Origin: Raphanus sativus
Taxonomy: Eukaryota > Streptophyta > Magnoliopsida > Brassicales > Brassicaceae
DNA: 64,000 nt
Assembly: GCF_000801105.2 (NCBI RefSeq)
Contig: NC_079517.1
Coordinates: 20,593,579-20,657,578, forward strand
Reading direction: 5' to 3'
Part shown: piece after piece, positions 47,991 to 57,999 of the stretch
Position numbering within the stretch: the stretch's first letter is position 1
How the letters are laid out: each line of letters starts with the position of its first letter
Program-made: the position numbers and the translations under genes
The notes under the pieces: generated by a model
The model's input: the letters and a program-made list of their open reading frames with translations, nothing else
Databases searched by the model: none
Told to the model about the DNA's origin: nothing

Positions 47991-50900
47991 TTAATTTGCC
48001 TGGTACGGAGACTTGAGCTGACGAGAAGGTTTATGGGTCCTCTTCGGCCTTGTCTCCTTCTCATCGCCCTCTTTTTCTTTATCACTAGCTGCCTTCTCTG
48101 CAGAAGCCTTCTTTGCAGCAGCCTTCTCATGAACTTCTTTCTCGAATTTCTCCGCAGCTTCTGCCATCACTTCTGCCATCACTTCAAGTGTAGATCTCGA
48201 ATCAGCCTCTGTCTCGTCACCATCTTTCTCAGCCTGTTCATCACCATCTTTCTCAGCCTCTTTATCACCATCTTTCTCGGCCATTACCTCACCATCCTTG
48301 TCTCCGCCCTTCTTCTCACCATCTTTCTCGGCCACTACCTCACCATCCTTCTCATACTCATAATCGCTAATATTATCTACGACATAACAAACCCAAAGCA
48401 AATTCAACATCAAAACAAACCCAATGCAAATTCAACATCAAAACTAAAGCAATTATAAAACCAATTACCTCTTCTTGTGCCTCTTGAAGCCTCACCGGTT
48501 TCATATTCACCAAACTGGAATGACCAATTTTCTCTTTGAATCTTGTCTTGTTCCAACTCCTTTACTCTTGCTGCCAGAAGACGAATTGTTTCGTCCCTCA
48601 ATGCAAATCCGTAGTCCATTCTCTTGTTCAATCTCAACTCCAACTCTTTTACACTCTCAGGACCGGCCTCTCCCCCTGCCTTGGGTTCCTCACAAACCCT
48701 TTCTTCCGCCTGTCCTTCTAAGATACAATGAGGCTCAGACTGTTGCTGTGTGGTCCGCCGGGTCCTCACATCCATCTCGAACAGATCCTCCCAAAATATT
48801 TTCCCTCCGGTTCTACAAGGATCCGGTTCCAACCGTCAACGGCTATGTCTTGCTTATCAGAATCATCTATCAGCTCCACGTCTTCCAGAGTCCCTTCATC
48901 CATGATTCCGTACAAGAGGTCTACTTCGTTTCCTTGTGGTACAAGGATACTTGAAATCACCTGAAATATGGCCAACAACAAATCACATTTAAAATTAACT
49001 ATGAACTTGAAGAAAATATCATAAACAATGCTTAAAAATTAAAATCTTTTACCTTTGTGTTTCCAAGCGCTTGATAAATATCCTCTAATGGAAACCATGT
49101 TGTCCCAGTCCTATTGTATTTCCATTTGCATATTCTTGGGCAATCTGGGAGACAGTTTGGATCAGGATCTCTGAAACGTTCCCTAAGGACATGGATACAT
49201 TCAAAAGCCAATATCTGCACATCATTTCCCACAATCATATTAGTTATATAATAACAAATATGCTTATGATAAACATAATCTATGTACCTCCAAAGGGTTA
49301 ATAAACCCAGGAAATGTCCACTGCATATTATCTTCGAGCTCTTTCATAGCAAAATGATCCCGGAAGTGAAAAATCTCCTTCATGCAATCATCAAATGTGT
49401 AACGGCCCCATGGAAACTTGATGCAAAAATCCATATCATCTACTGCCTGGAGAATGAAAGGCTCAATGAAGTACCCATTTCTTGACCTTCCTCTTATTAC
49501 TCTGGTCAAAAAGTAAAGAACCGCCATCTTCAAACGCTCATCACTACCATCCTCAGCCTTCATCTTCAGAAGCTTCTCTAAGACATCCGTTTATGTCACT
49601 CTCAGACCCTGTTTCTTCCCCTTCTTCTTTGTAGTCTCCTTCCGCAAGTGCTCAAAATGCTTTGTCGCAAACTTCATCCTCCCTTTGCTCGCAAACTTCA
49701 TCTTCTCTATGCTCGGATAGTTTTCAGGGTATGTTCCACAGTGTAAACCAAAGAGGAGTCCATGTTCCCTGATTGAGTATCTAATTGGAACACCGTTTAC
49801 TCCAAACCAAGCTTGTCGATCTTTTTTCGTATGCATACAACGAAGTAGCAACGTCCACAGTCCCTGAACCTTTCTATATTGGCAACAATCCATGTGAAAT
49901 AAATGCTTGAACTAAGGGTGATTCATAAACCAACTCTTCTCTGACTCCTCAAGTTTATCAATTTTCTCGAGAAAATCGTGTTGGCTGCACCTTGAGGAGA
50001 GCTTACAAACCGTCCCATACTTACTCGGCTGAAAGAAAAAACCAACAGGTCTCATTGGTTCTACGGCCATACTCTCCTCCCCAACCTGAAAACAAAAATT
50101 AAAACACAAAATACACTGAATAAATAACCGAGTTATACAACACAAAATTATTTAGCTGTACCAGTTACACTAATTAAACTAAAAAAATATTACTGGTTGT
50201 ACCAGTAAGCCTAGTTATTAAGAAAACAACACCATCTAGTTAAACCAGTTATACATAATAAACTAAATGAGTTGTCCTAGTTACACAAGTAATACTTCTC
50301 TAGTTGTACCAGTCAGAATTGCACCAATTCTGTTTATAACATATTATTTCCAGTTGCACCATATTCACTCTTTTAGTTTTATTCATTTATTTGACTAGTT
50401 ACAACATATTATTACTAGTTGAACTACTCAATCAAAACCATTTTAAATTGAATTGTGTACCATTCTTTGCGCTTCATTGTCAATGGCAGCCTCAGGTGGG
50501 GGTGAGTCTCTGTTGTTAGATCTAATCTCCTCATCGTTGTCGTTTACACGACGTGTAGGGCTCTTTCTGTAAGTGTCTGAAATTGGAGGTTGTAGTGGAT
50601 TCTCCGCCTCATTAGGTGCCTGAATAGGTGATCTCTGTGGCTGACTCGGAAGCGCTTGGCTTGGTGTACCATCGCTATCGACCTTAGAAGGCAATTCCGC
50701 TGATGGTGTCGGGGAATGCTCGCCGTGACGTTCCGGTGGAGAAGCGGTGTTCCGAGCCCTCTTCGTTGGACTCGGTGAGGATCCAACGTCGACACTACTG
50801 TCTCGCCTCCTCTTCTCTGCGGTTCCACTCCTCTTCTTCTTCTCCACTTCACTACTCTTCTTCTTCGCCGCTCTCTTCCTCTTCTTGGCCTCTCTTATTT

Positions 50901-51076
50901 TTTTTCACTGCTGCTTTTCTTTTTTCTATGGTGGAATCATTCTTCTTCGTCTCCGCCGTAGGTTTTTTCTTCGTCTCCGTCGCAGATATTTTTTTCTTCG
51001 CCGGCGACTCGTCCGTCACCTTCTCAGGCGCTCCTTCTTTCTCTTTCATCTCGGAGAGTCATGTTTTTGGTGACAT
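47991..51076 (-). pseudogene. DUF1985 gene of a KI-type MULE, Ulp1 domain missing
   Basis: Five exons on the minus strand: 51076-50461, 50085-49288, 49214-49053, 48960-48469 and 48376-47991. Exon 1 encodes a Lys/Glu-rich, nuclear-signal-like N-terminus (KKRSGTAEKRRRD, SPSPTKRARN). Exon 2 is the DUF1985 domain (SWFMNHP, MDCCQYRKVQGLW, ACWFG-like QAWFGVNGVPIRYSIREHGL, LYFLTRVIRG, PWGRYTFDDC). Exons 3-4 continue the typical linker, with EKxD-type coiled coil. Exon 5 has eight or so EKDGD repeats and ends KPSRQLKSPYQAN. In related genes a Ulp1 (C48) cysteine-protease domain normally follows this motif; none is found downstream. Lesions: a stop right after MSPKT, frameshifts near 50880 and 50690, TAG at 49912-49914, TAA at 49591-49593 and a frameshift near 48810. 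The function of the domain is unknown. Confidence 0.8.
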
Positions 51077-52220
51077 TGTCGAATGAAACACACTGTTGGA
51101 TTATTGATGCTTGAATCTGGGTGTTTTGAAATCGAAATCAAGTTGAGAAATTGAGGGATGGAATCGTGGGTTGGTTATGGGTGTTTCACTGTTTTGAAAT
51201 CGAAGAAAATGGGAGAGATTGGAAATTTAGGGTTAGCAAATCGGGTCGGGTCGGGTTAGTGGGTTTAAGTGGTTGGGTTTGTAAATAAGTTTAAGTTCTT
51301 AGGTTTTATGGTCCTTTTTTGTCTTATTTTCGAATTATTTTTTAATTCATTTTTAAATAAAAATACAAGTGGTCCATATCAGATTTTTTTGGCACCTTCT
51401 CGTCTATACCAGCATTTGATTCTTCCACAACTCATTCTTTCATACATTATCCATCCACAACTCCTCCTTTCATACCTTATCCATCCACAACTCCTCTTTT
51501 CTGCTATATTTCACATACACAAATCTCATGTCCACAACTCCTCATTTCACACCTCATCCATCCACAACTCCTCTTTTCACACCTCATCCATCCATAACTC
51601 CCCTGTCCACAACCACGAGACAATCATCCTCGAGCCCTCATCCACCCCCAATCAGCTCCACCGCAGACTATTTTAGAGATATGTACTCATCAATTAAGTA
51701 CAGATCCGGATTATACAAGAGGAGAGGAGACAGATTGATGGCGTGGCCTCGAGTTCCGGTGAGTCGTACGACCTCCCCTCGAACATGAAAACCAGGTGCA
51801 GTGACGGAGTCGAAGTCGCAGAAGAAGAACTCGAATAACCCATCTTCTAATGCTTCTTCGAGAGCTTGCCGGAGCTTTGGTTTCATGGAGTCTCCAATAT
51901 AGTGAAAGAACGAGAGAGAAATATTAGGAGATGAGGTTGTCTTCAATAAAACCAGAATAAAATAAATAAATCACAGTGAATCTCGAGCTTCATTTTATGA
52001 CTGTAGATGAGATCTCCATGATTTTGATTTGGACTTGAGCTTTCACGAGTATAAGGAAGAAGGAGGAAGAAGAAGGAGATAAATGGATTCAAACAAAAAT
52101 AGTTGGGTTGAATGGTCAAAAGGATAATAGACAAATCAACACTAGAAAGTGTGTCTCAAGTACAATGTGTCTTTTGATGTAACTGATAAGTCATAATGTG
52201 TCTTCCAATGTAAAAAAATC
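50364..52220 (+). repeat. MULE right-terminus tandem unit 1
   Basis: 1857 bp from ttcactcttttag to ttccaatgtaaaaaaatc. It contains exon 1 of the DUF1985 gene (minus), its leader, a run of catccacaactcct minirepeats (51415-51615), a conserved unknown ORF and the terminal inverted repeat. The next base restarts the same sequence as unit 2. Confidence 0.9.
51668..51946 (-). CDS. Unknown ORF conserved in the three terminal units (copy 1)
   Basis: A 92-codon open stretch on the minus strand reads SPNISLSFFHYIGDSM, LRQALEEALEDGLFEFF and APGFHVRGEVVRLTGTRGH. It lacks an ATG at its beginning; the first Met is about residue 21. Copies 2 (53796-53488) and 3 (55457-55245) stay open with only a few amino-acid changes (for example FFFCDFDSV against FFLCDFASV). 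It may be a captured host exon, or part of an upstream transcript of the DUF1985 gene. I do not recognise the family. Confidence 0.4.
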   Translation of the reverse strand: MKTTSSPNISLSFFHYIGDSMKPKLRQALEEALEDGLFEFFFCDFDSVTAPGFHVRGEVVRLTGTRGHAINLSPLLLYNPDLYLIDEYISLK

Positions 52221-52316
52221 TTCACTCTTTTAGTTTCATTCATTTATTTGACTAGTTACAACATATTATTACTAGTTGAACTACTCATCAAAACCATTTT
52301 AAATTGAATTGTGTAC

Positions 52317-52930
52317 CATTCTTTGCGCTTCATTGTCAATGGCAGCCTCGGGTGGGGGTGAGTCTCTGTTGTTAGATCTAATTTCCTCATCGTTGTCGTT
52401 TACACGACGTGTAGGGCTCTTTCTGGAAGTGTCTGAAACTGGAGGTTGTAGTGGATTCTCCGCCTCATTAGGTGCCTGAATAGGTGATTTATGTGGCTGA
52501 CTCGGAAGCGCTTGGCTTGGTGTACCATCGCTATCGACCTGAGAGGCAATTCCGCTGATGGTGTCGGGGAATGCTCGCCGTGATGTTCCGGTGGACAAGC
52601 GGTGTTCCGAGCCCTCTTCGTTGGACTCGGTGAGGATCCAACGTCGACACTACTGTCTCGCCTCCTCTTCTCTGCGGTTCCACTCCTCTTCTTCTTCTCC
52701 ACTTCACTATTCTTCTTCTTTGCCGCTCTCTTCCTCTTCATGGCCTCTCTTCTTTTTTTCACCGCTGCTTTTCTTTTTTCTATGGTGGAATCCTTCTTCT
52801 TCGCCTCCGCCGTAGGTTTTTTCTTCATCTCCGTCGCAGATATGTTTTTCTTCGCCGGCGACTCGTCCGTCACCTTCTCCAGCGCTCCTTCTTTCTCTTT
52901 CATCTCGGCAAGTCTTGTTTTTGCTGACAT
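52317..52930 (-). pseudogene. Orphan copy of DUF1985 exon 1 (unit 2)
   Basis: Starts MSAKTRLAEMKEKEGA and stays open through KKRREAMKRKRAAKK and KKRSGTAEKRRRD to a frameshift near 52545. The donor at 52317 (aatg/gtacac) is kept but no downstream exon exists in this unit. This copy preserves the start that unit 1 has lost to a stop codon, so it shows the likely original N-terminus. Confidence 0.7.
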
Positions 52931-53487
52931 TGTCGAATGAAACACACTGTTGGATGATTGATGCTTGAATCTGGGTGTTTTGAAATCGAAATCAAGTTGA
53001 GAAATTGAGGGATGGAATCGTGGGTTGGTTATGGGTGTTTCACTGTTTTGAAATCGAAGAAAATGGGAGAGATTGGAAATTTAGGGTTAGCAAATCGGGT
53101 CGGGCCGGGTTAGTGGGTTTAAGTGGTTGGTTTGTAAATAAGTTTAAGTTCTTAGGTTTTATGGTCCTTTTTGTCTTATTTTCGAATTATTTTTAATTCA
53201 TTTTTAAATAAAAATACAAGTGGTCCATATCAGATTTTTTGGCACCTTCTGGTCTATACCAGCATTTGATTCTTCCACAACTCATTCTTTCATACATTAT
53301 CCATCCACAACTCCTCCTTTCATACCTTATCCATCCACAACCCCTCTTTTCTGCTATATCTCACATACACAAATCTCATGTCCACAACTCCTTATTTCAC
53401 ACCTCATCCATCCACAACTCTTCTTTTCACACCTCATCCATCCATAACTCCCCTGTCCACAACCACGAGACTATCATCCTCGAGCCC

Positions 53488-53796
53488 TCATCCACCCCCA
53501 ATCAGCTCCACCGCAAACAATTTTAGAGATCTGTACTCATCAATTAAGTACAGATCCGGATTATACAAGAGGAGAGGAGACAGATTGATGGCGTGGCCTC
53601 GAGTTCCGGTGAGTCGTACGGCCTCCCCTCGAACATGAAAACCAGGTGCAGTGACGGAGGCGAAGTCGCAGAGGAAGAACTCGAATAACCCATCTTCTAA
53701 TGCTTCTTCGAGAGCTTGCCGAAGCTTTAGATTCATGGAGTCTCCGATATAGTGAAAGAACGAGAGAGAAATATTAGGAGATGAGGTTGTCTTCAA
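53488..53796 (-). CDS. Unknown ORF conserved in the terminal units (copy 2)
   Basis: Second copy of the ORF at 51668-51946, open for 102 codons, with DSMNLKLRQALEEALEDG and FFLCDFASVTAPGFHVRGE. Same lack of an initial ATG. Confidence 0.4.
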   Translation of the reverse strand: MKTTSSPNISLSFFHYIGDSMNLKLRQALEEALEDGLFEFFLCDFASVTAPGFHVRGEAVRLTGTRGHAINLSPLLLYNPDLYLIDEYRSLKLFAVELIGGG

Positions 53797-54165
53797 TAAA
53801 ACCAGAATAAAATAAATAAATCACAGTGAATCTCGAGCTTCATTTTACGACTGTAGATGAGATCTCCATGATTTTGATTTGGACTTGAGCTTTCACGAGT
53901 AAGGAAGAAGGAGGAAGAAGAAGGAGATAAATGGATTCAAAACAAAAATAATTGGGTTGAATGGTCAAAAGGATAAAATAAACAAATCAACACTAGAAAG
54001 TGTGTCTCAAGTACAATGTGTCTTTTGATGTAATTGATAAGTCATAATGTATCTTCCAATGTAAAAAAATCTTTACTCTTTTAGTTTCATTCATTTATTT
54101 GACTAGTTACAACATATTATTACTAGAACTACTCAATCAAAACCATTTTAAATTGAATTGTGTAC

Positions 54166-54784
54166 CATTCTTTGCGCTTCATTGTCAATGGCAGCCTCGG
54201 GTGGGGGTGAGTCTCTGTTGTTAGATATAATCTCCTCATCGTTGTCGTTTACACGATGTATAGGGCTCTTTCTGGAAGTGTCTGAAACTGGAGGTTGTAG
54301 TGGATTCTCCGCCTCATTAGGTGCCTGAATAGGTGATCTCTGTGGCTGACTCGGAAGCGCTTGGCTTGGTGTACCATCGCTATCGACCTGAGAAGGCAAT
54401 TCCCCGCTGATGGTGTTGGGGAATGCTCGCCGTGATGTTCCGGTGGAGAAGCGGTGTTCCGAGCCCTCTTCGTTTGACTCGGTGAGGATCCAATGTCGAC
54501 ATTACTGTCTCGCCTCCTCTTCTCTGCGGTTCCACTCCTCTTCTTCTTTTCCACTTCACTACTCTTCTTCTTCGCCGCTCTCTTCCTCTTCATGGCCTCT
54601 CTTCTTTTTTTTTCACCGCTGCTTTTCTTTTTTCTATGGTGGAATCCTTCTTCTTCGCCTCCGCCGTAGTTTTTTTCTTCGTCTCCATCGCAGATATTTT
54701 TTTCTTCGCCGGCGACTCGTCCGTCACCTTCTCCGGCGCTCCTTCTTTCTCTTTCATCTCGGCGAGTCTTATTTTTGCTGACAT
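54166..54784 (-). pseudogene. Orphan copy of DUF1985 exon 1 (unit 3)
   Basis: Starts MSAKIRLAEMKEKEGAPEKV and is frameshifted at an A/T-run near 54600-54610, after which KRKRAAKKKSSEVEKKKRS follows in another frame, with a further shift near 54400. Donor kept at 54166, no following exon. Confidence 0.65.
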
Positions 54785-55244
54785 TGTCGAATGAAACACA
54801 CTGTTGGATGATTGATGCTTGAATCTGGGTGTTTTGAAATCGAAATCAAGTTGAGAAATTGAGGGATGGAATCGTGGGTTGGTTATGGGTGTTTCACTGT
54901 TTTGAAATCGAAGAAAATGGGAGAGATTGGAAATTTAAGGTTAGCAAATCGGGTCGGGTCGGGTTAGTGGGTTTAAGTGGTTGGGTTTGTAAATAAGTTT
55001 AAGTTCTTAGGTTTTATGGTCATTTTTGTCTTATTTTCGAATTATTTTTAATTCATTTTTAAATAAAAATACAAGTGGTCCATATCAGATTTTTTTGGCA
55101 CCTTCTGGTCTATACCAGCATTTGATTCTTCCACAACTCATTCTTTCATACATTATCCATCCACAACTCCTCATTTCATACCTTATCCATCCACAACCCC
55201 TCTTTTCTGCTATATCTCACATACAAAAATACAAGTGGTCCATA

Positions 55245-55457
55245 TCAGATGGTGTGGCCTCGAGTTCCGGTGAGTCGTACGGCCTCCCCTCGAACATGAA
55301 AACCAGGTGCAGTGACGGAGGCGAAGTCGCAGAGGAAGAACTCGAATAACCCATCTTCTAATGCTTCTTCGAGAGCTTGCCGGAGCTTTGGATTCATGGA
55401 GTCTCCAATATAGTGAAAGAACGAGAGAGAAATATTAGGAGATGAGGTTGTCTTCAA
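55245..55457 (-). CDS. Unknown ORF conserved in the terminal units (copy 3)
   Basis: Third copy, open for 70 codons with DSMNPKLRQALEEALEDG; its C-terminal part is removed by the deletion in unit 3. Confidence 0.35.
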   Translation of the reverse strand: MKTTSSPNISLSFFHYIGDSMNPKLRQALEEALEDGLFEFFLCDFASVTAPGFHVRGEAVRLTGTRGHTI

Positions 55458-55729
55458 TAAAACCAGAATAAAATAAATAAATCACAGTGAATCTCTAGCT
55501 TCATTTTACGACTGTAGATGAGATCTCCATGATTTTGATTTAGACTTGAGCTTTCACGAGTAAGGAAGAAGTAAGAAGAAGGAGATAAATGGATTCAAAA
55601 CAAAAATAATTGGGTTGAATGGTCAAAAGGATAAAATAGACAAATCAACACTAGAAAGTGTGTCTCAAGTACAATGTGTCTTTTGATGTAATTGATAAGT
55701 CATAATATGTATTCCAATATAAAAAAATC

Positions 55730-56366
55730 ATTAATCATTCAGTTTACCTATTTCCTTTGTGCTTTGGTTTTAAAGATCCTTCTTGTATAAAAAATGATCA
55801 TTGATCATCAATAGTAACAAGTTAACTTTGATCCCAAACTAAGACTTGTCATGGTATAAGAGTACAAACAAAACTAAAATCAGAATTCATTCCAAAACTT
55901 GTTGTTCTTGCAATACCGCTGCTCAACAAAACAATTTTCTACCTTCGATTCTCGAACTTGAAGTCGAAGATATTCAGTCTCGGGTAATCAAACGATATCG
56001 ATTAGTACAACAACTAGAAATCTCAAATACAAAACAGTCTCACCATATGATGTATCATCTAATGATAATCTCAAAGCCATCATCTCGCAACCACTCCTTA
56101 ATGAAATGAACAATAATAAATGGGCCATAAACTTTCATATGGCTATTAGCTCACAAAAGAAGTTTTGTTTTTTTGACAGAAATCTTCCTAAACCAGAAAC
56201 CGGTTCACCTTACCTTGACTATTTGACAGCAAACAATCATCTCATTATAGGATGGATAAAGCAAACAATCGAACAAGGAAGAATTGCTACACCAAAAAAA
56301 TACAGAAACAATGAAAGCTCCAAATTTGGAAAATATCAAAGCAAATCTTTAAAAAAATATATATAA
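55730..56366 (+). pseudogene. Copia element: LTR end, PBS and gag remnant
   Basis: 55730-55851 repeats the LTR end seen at 42769-42891 and is followed by the tRNA-Met-type primer site tggtataagag (55852-55862). Gag coding remains follow in shifting frames; the clearest is NNNKWAINFHMAISSQKKF, then LPKPETGSPYLDYLTANNHL and IIGWIKQTIEQG, typical of the N-terminal gag of plant Ty1/copia elements. No zinc knuckle, protease, integrase or RT follows, so the element is truncated at about 56366. Confidence 0.75.
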
Positions 56367-56849
56367 ATTTTCAAAACAAATTTGAAATGATAAATTTCAT
56401 CTAAATAAAAAAATTAAACAATAATCATAATAATAGTATTAATTATATTATATTTAATCACAATAGTATCTTTTAATATTTTTATAATGTTAAAATATGG
56501 TAATACTGGTAATTTGTTACTAAACCGCTACAGTGTCTCATAATCAACCAGTTACAAATATTCTGCAAACGCACAAATTTCTAACCGCTATACAAGTTGT
56601 GCAAATTTCTTAATAACGCTAGAAACCGCAACCACCCACATCTGTAAACTCCCACAACCACACCCGCAGCCGCTGAGTTTCAACCAGTCAGGCCTAAATA
56701 CATATGCATTTAGACTCTAACTAGTGAATCATATAATTTGACTGAACTGAATGTTTTAAAGAATAAGGCCTTAAAATGAACTAGTCGGCCAAGATAACTC
56801 AAGGCCAAACCTTAGGACCTCGCCAGAATTAGTGTTTGGGACGGGGGTG
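56367..56849. other. Spacer with degraded repeat sequence
   Basis: AT-rich. Around 56520-56690 are several aaccgctacag/ccgcaaccaccc words reminiscent of a degraded hAT MITE. No gene. Confidence 0.4.
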
Positions 56850-57533
56850 CTTTACGTACCCATGGTTTTTCAGATTCCTATCCATCCATATGACTAGGAG
56901 AGGACCACTTTTACTTCTCAGAGTGATAAATTTGCATACTGCATGATGCCTTATGGACTTATAATGCTCATGCCATTCTAGAGATGTATGATGTCTATTT
57001 CAAAGGAGTTTATGGAAATATGTATAGATTTTTTTCTGTCTATAGATCTTCTTTTCATGACTGACTGAACAACTTGTGTAAAGCGCTTGCTATAAATGTG
57101 AAAAAAACAAATGTTTCTTAATTGGGAGAAATATCATTTTATGGTAAAAGATGGCATGACAGAAGGTTCCATAGGCTGAGATCGAGGTTGACAAAGCCAA
57201 TATTGAAATGATGACAGGAGTGTAGCCGCCTAATAAAGTGAAGTCTGTGAGGATTTTTCTGGGACATGGTGGGTTTTATTGGAGATTCATCAAAGATTCC
57301 AGTAATACCACTAATTGATATGCTCTGCAAGGATATGAATTTTGTGTACACTGTTGAATGCTTTTTTAGCTTTTGAACAATTTAAGAGGGCTTTAGTTAG
57401 TGCTCATGTTGTGCAGCCTCCAGACTAGGATTTGCCTTTCGAGGCGATGTTTGATGACAAAGACTTTGATATAGGAGTTATTCTTGGAAAGAAGTAGGAC
57501 AAGAAACTTCAGGCTATTTACTATGCTAGCAGA
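56850..57533 (+). pseudogene. Athila-type Ty3/gypsy reverse-transcriptase remnant
   Basis: Degraded pol reading in several frames: the region of the catalytic box (SVYRSSFHD-like, 57040), LNNLCKALAI, LNWEKYHFMVKDG, VDKANIEMMTG, GHGGFYWRFIKDSS and LCKDMNFVYTVECF, then LPFEAMFDDKDF of the RNase H start and AIYYASR. The order and wording match Athila/Tat-lineage elements. Many stops. It is cut at 57533, inside the YYASR motif, by the CACTA element. Confidence 0.75.
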
Positions 57534-57935
57534 CACTAGTAAAAATCTAACGCATAGCCACGACATTACCACTACAAAACCGTGGCTATAAAAAAAACCA
57601 CGATTTGACCACGCTTTAGCCACGAAACACCAAAAGCCACGGTAAACATAAAAATAGCCACGCGGTAGTCACGAAAATAAAGTGTGGCTAGAACAGCCAT
57701 GAACTAGCAACGTCATTTTCGTGGGAAGAATTGTAGCCACGAATTAACCACGCAGATAAATGGTGGCTAGGTTTTGTTTTTTTTGTGCCGAATAGATAGC
57801 CACGCTATGGTCATGTATATTTCGTGGCTATGATGTCCTTTAGTCAGTTCGAGTCAGAGAAATATTCGGTTGCTCGTGATATTTTTTAAAAAGCCACGAA
57901 ATTGTCGTGGCTATACAGTGGCTACTTTAAATATA
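57534..57935 (+). repeat. CACTA subterminal repeats
   Basis: About 20 copies of tagccacg / cgtggcta in both orientations. In CACTA elements such motifs are the transposase-binding sites near each end. Confidence 0.8.
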
Positions 57936-57999
57936 TATGCATTTGGCGAGTGAACCATTTGGAACTTTTGATGTTCAACCAAATTTTCTAAACTAAAAT

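Larger units (their letters stand above)
52221..54071 (+). repeat. MULE right-terminus tandem unit 2
   Basis: 1851 bp, colinear with unit 1 along its whole length, with the same start (ttcactcttttag) and the same inverted-repeat end. Differences are scattered substitutions and small indels. The minirepeat block is slightly shorter. Confidence 0.9.
42958..55729 (+). mobile_element. KI/Kaonashi-like Mutator element, 12.8 kb
   Basis: Flanked by an exact 9-bp TSD attaatcat (42949-42957 and 55730-55738). Ends are similar but diverged inverted repeats: left tttacataaaagaacacat...tgacacattttct, right (complement) attacatcaaaagacacat...gagacacactttct. It carries a MURA-type transposase (plus) and a convergent DUF1985 gene (minus), the gene pair typical of MULEs that have captured a Ulp1-type protease gene. 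The right end is expanded into three tandem units. Stops and frameshifts in both genes suggest it is no longer autonomous. From start to end: left terminus, transposase with 5'UTR intron, a repeat-rich middle, DUF1985 gene, triplicated terminus. Confidence 0.8.
54072..55729 (+). repeat. MULE right-terminus tandem unit 3 (internally deleted)
   Basis: 1658 bp. It follows units 1 and 2 up to about 55224, then lacks about 370 bp of minirepeat block and ORF end; the junction carries a short duplicated piece, and the unit then rejoins at ggcctcgagttccggtgagt. Its outer end is the real element end, adjoining the TSD. Confidence 0.9.

Noticed and set aside
48033..48954. Plus-strand frames 48033-48458 and 48475-48954
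   Set aside because: Shadows of DUF1985 exons 4 and 5, which have matching splice sites and family motifs on the minus strand.
50703..51086. Plus-strand frames rich in Phe/Ser/Leu in the MULE terminal units (also 52558-52940, 54410-54781)
   Set aside because: They are the complement of the Lys/Glu-rich exon 1 of the DUF1985 gene; composition alone explains them.
51415..51615. CRISPR-like array of catccacaactcct repeats
   Set aside because: Units are contiguous and variable without unique spacers; this is a minisatellite in a plant transposon.
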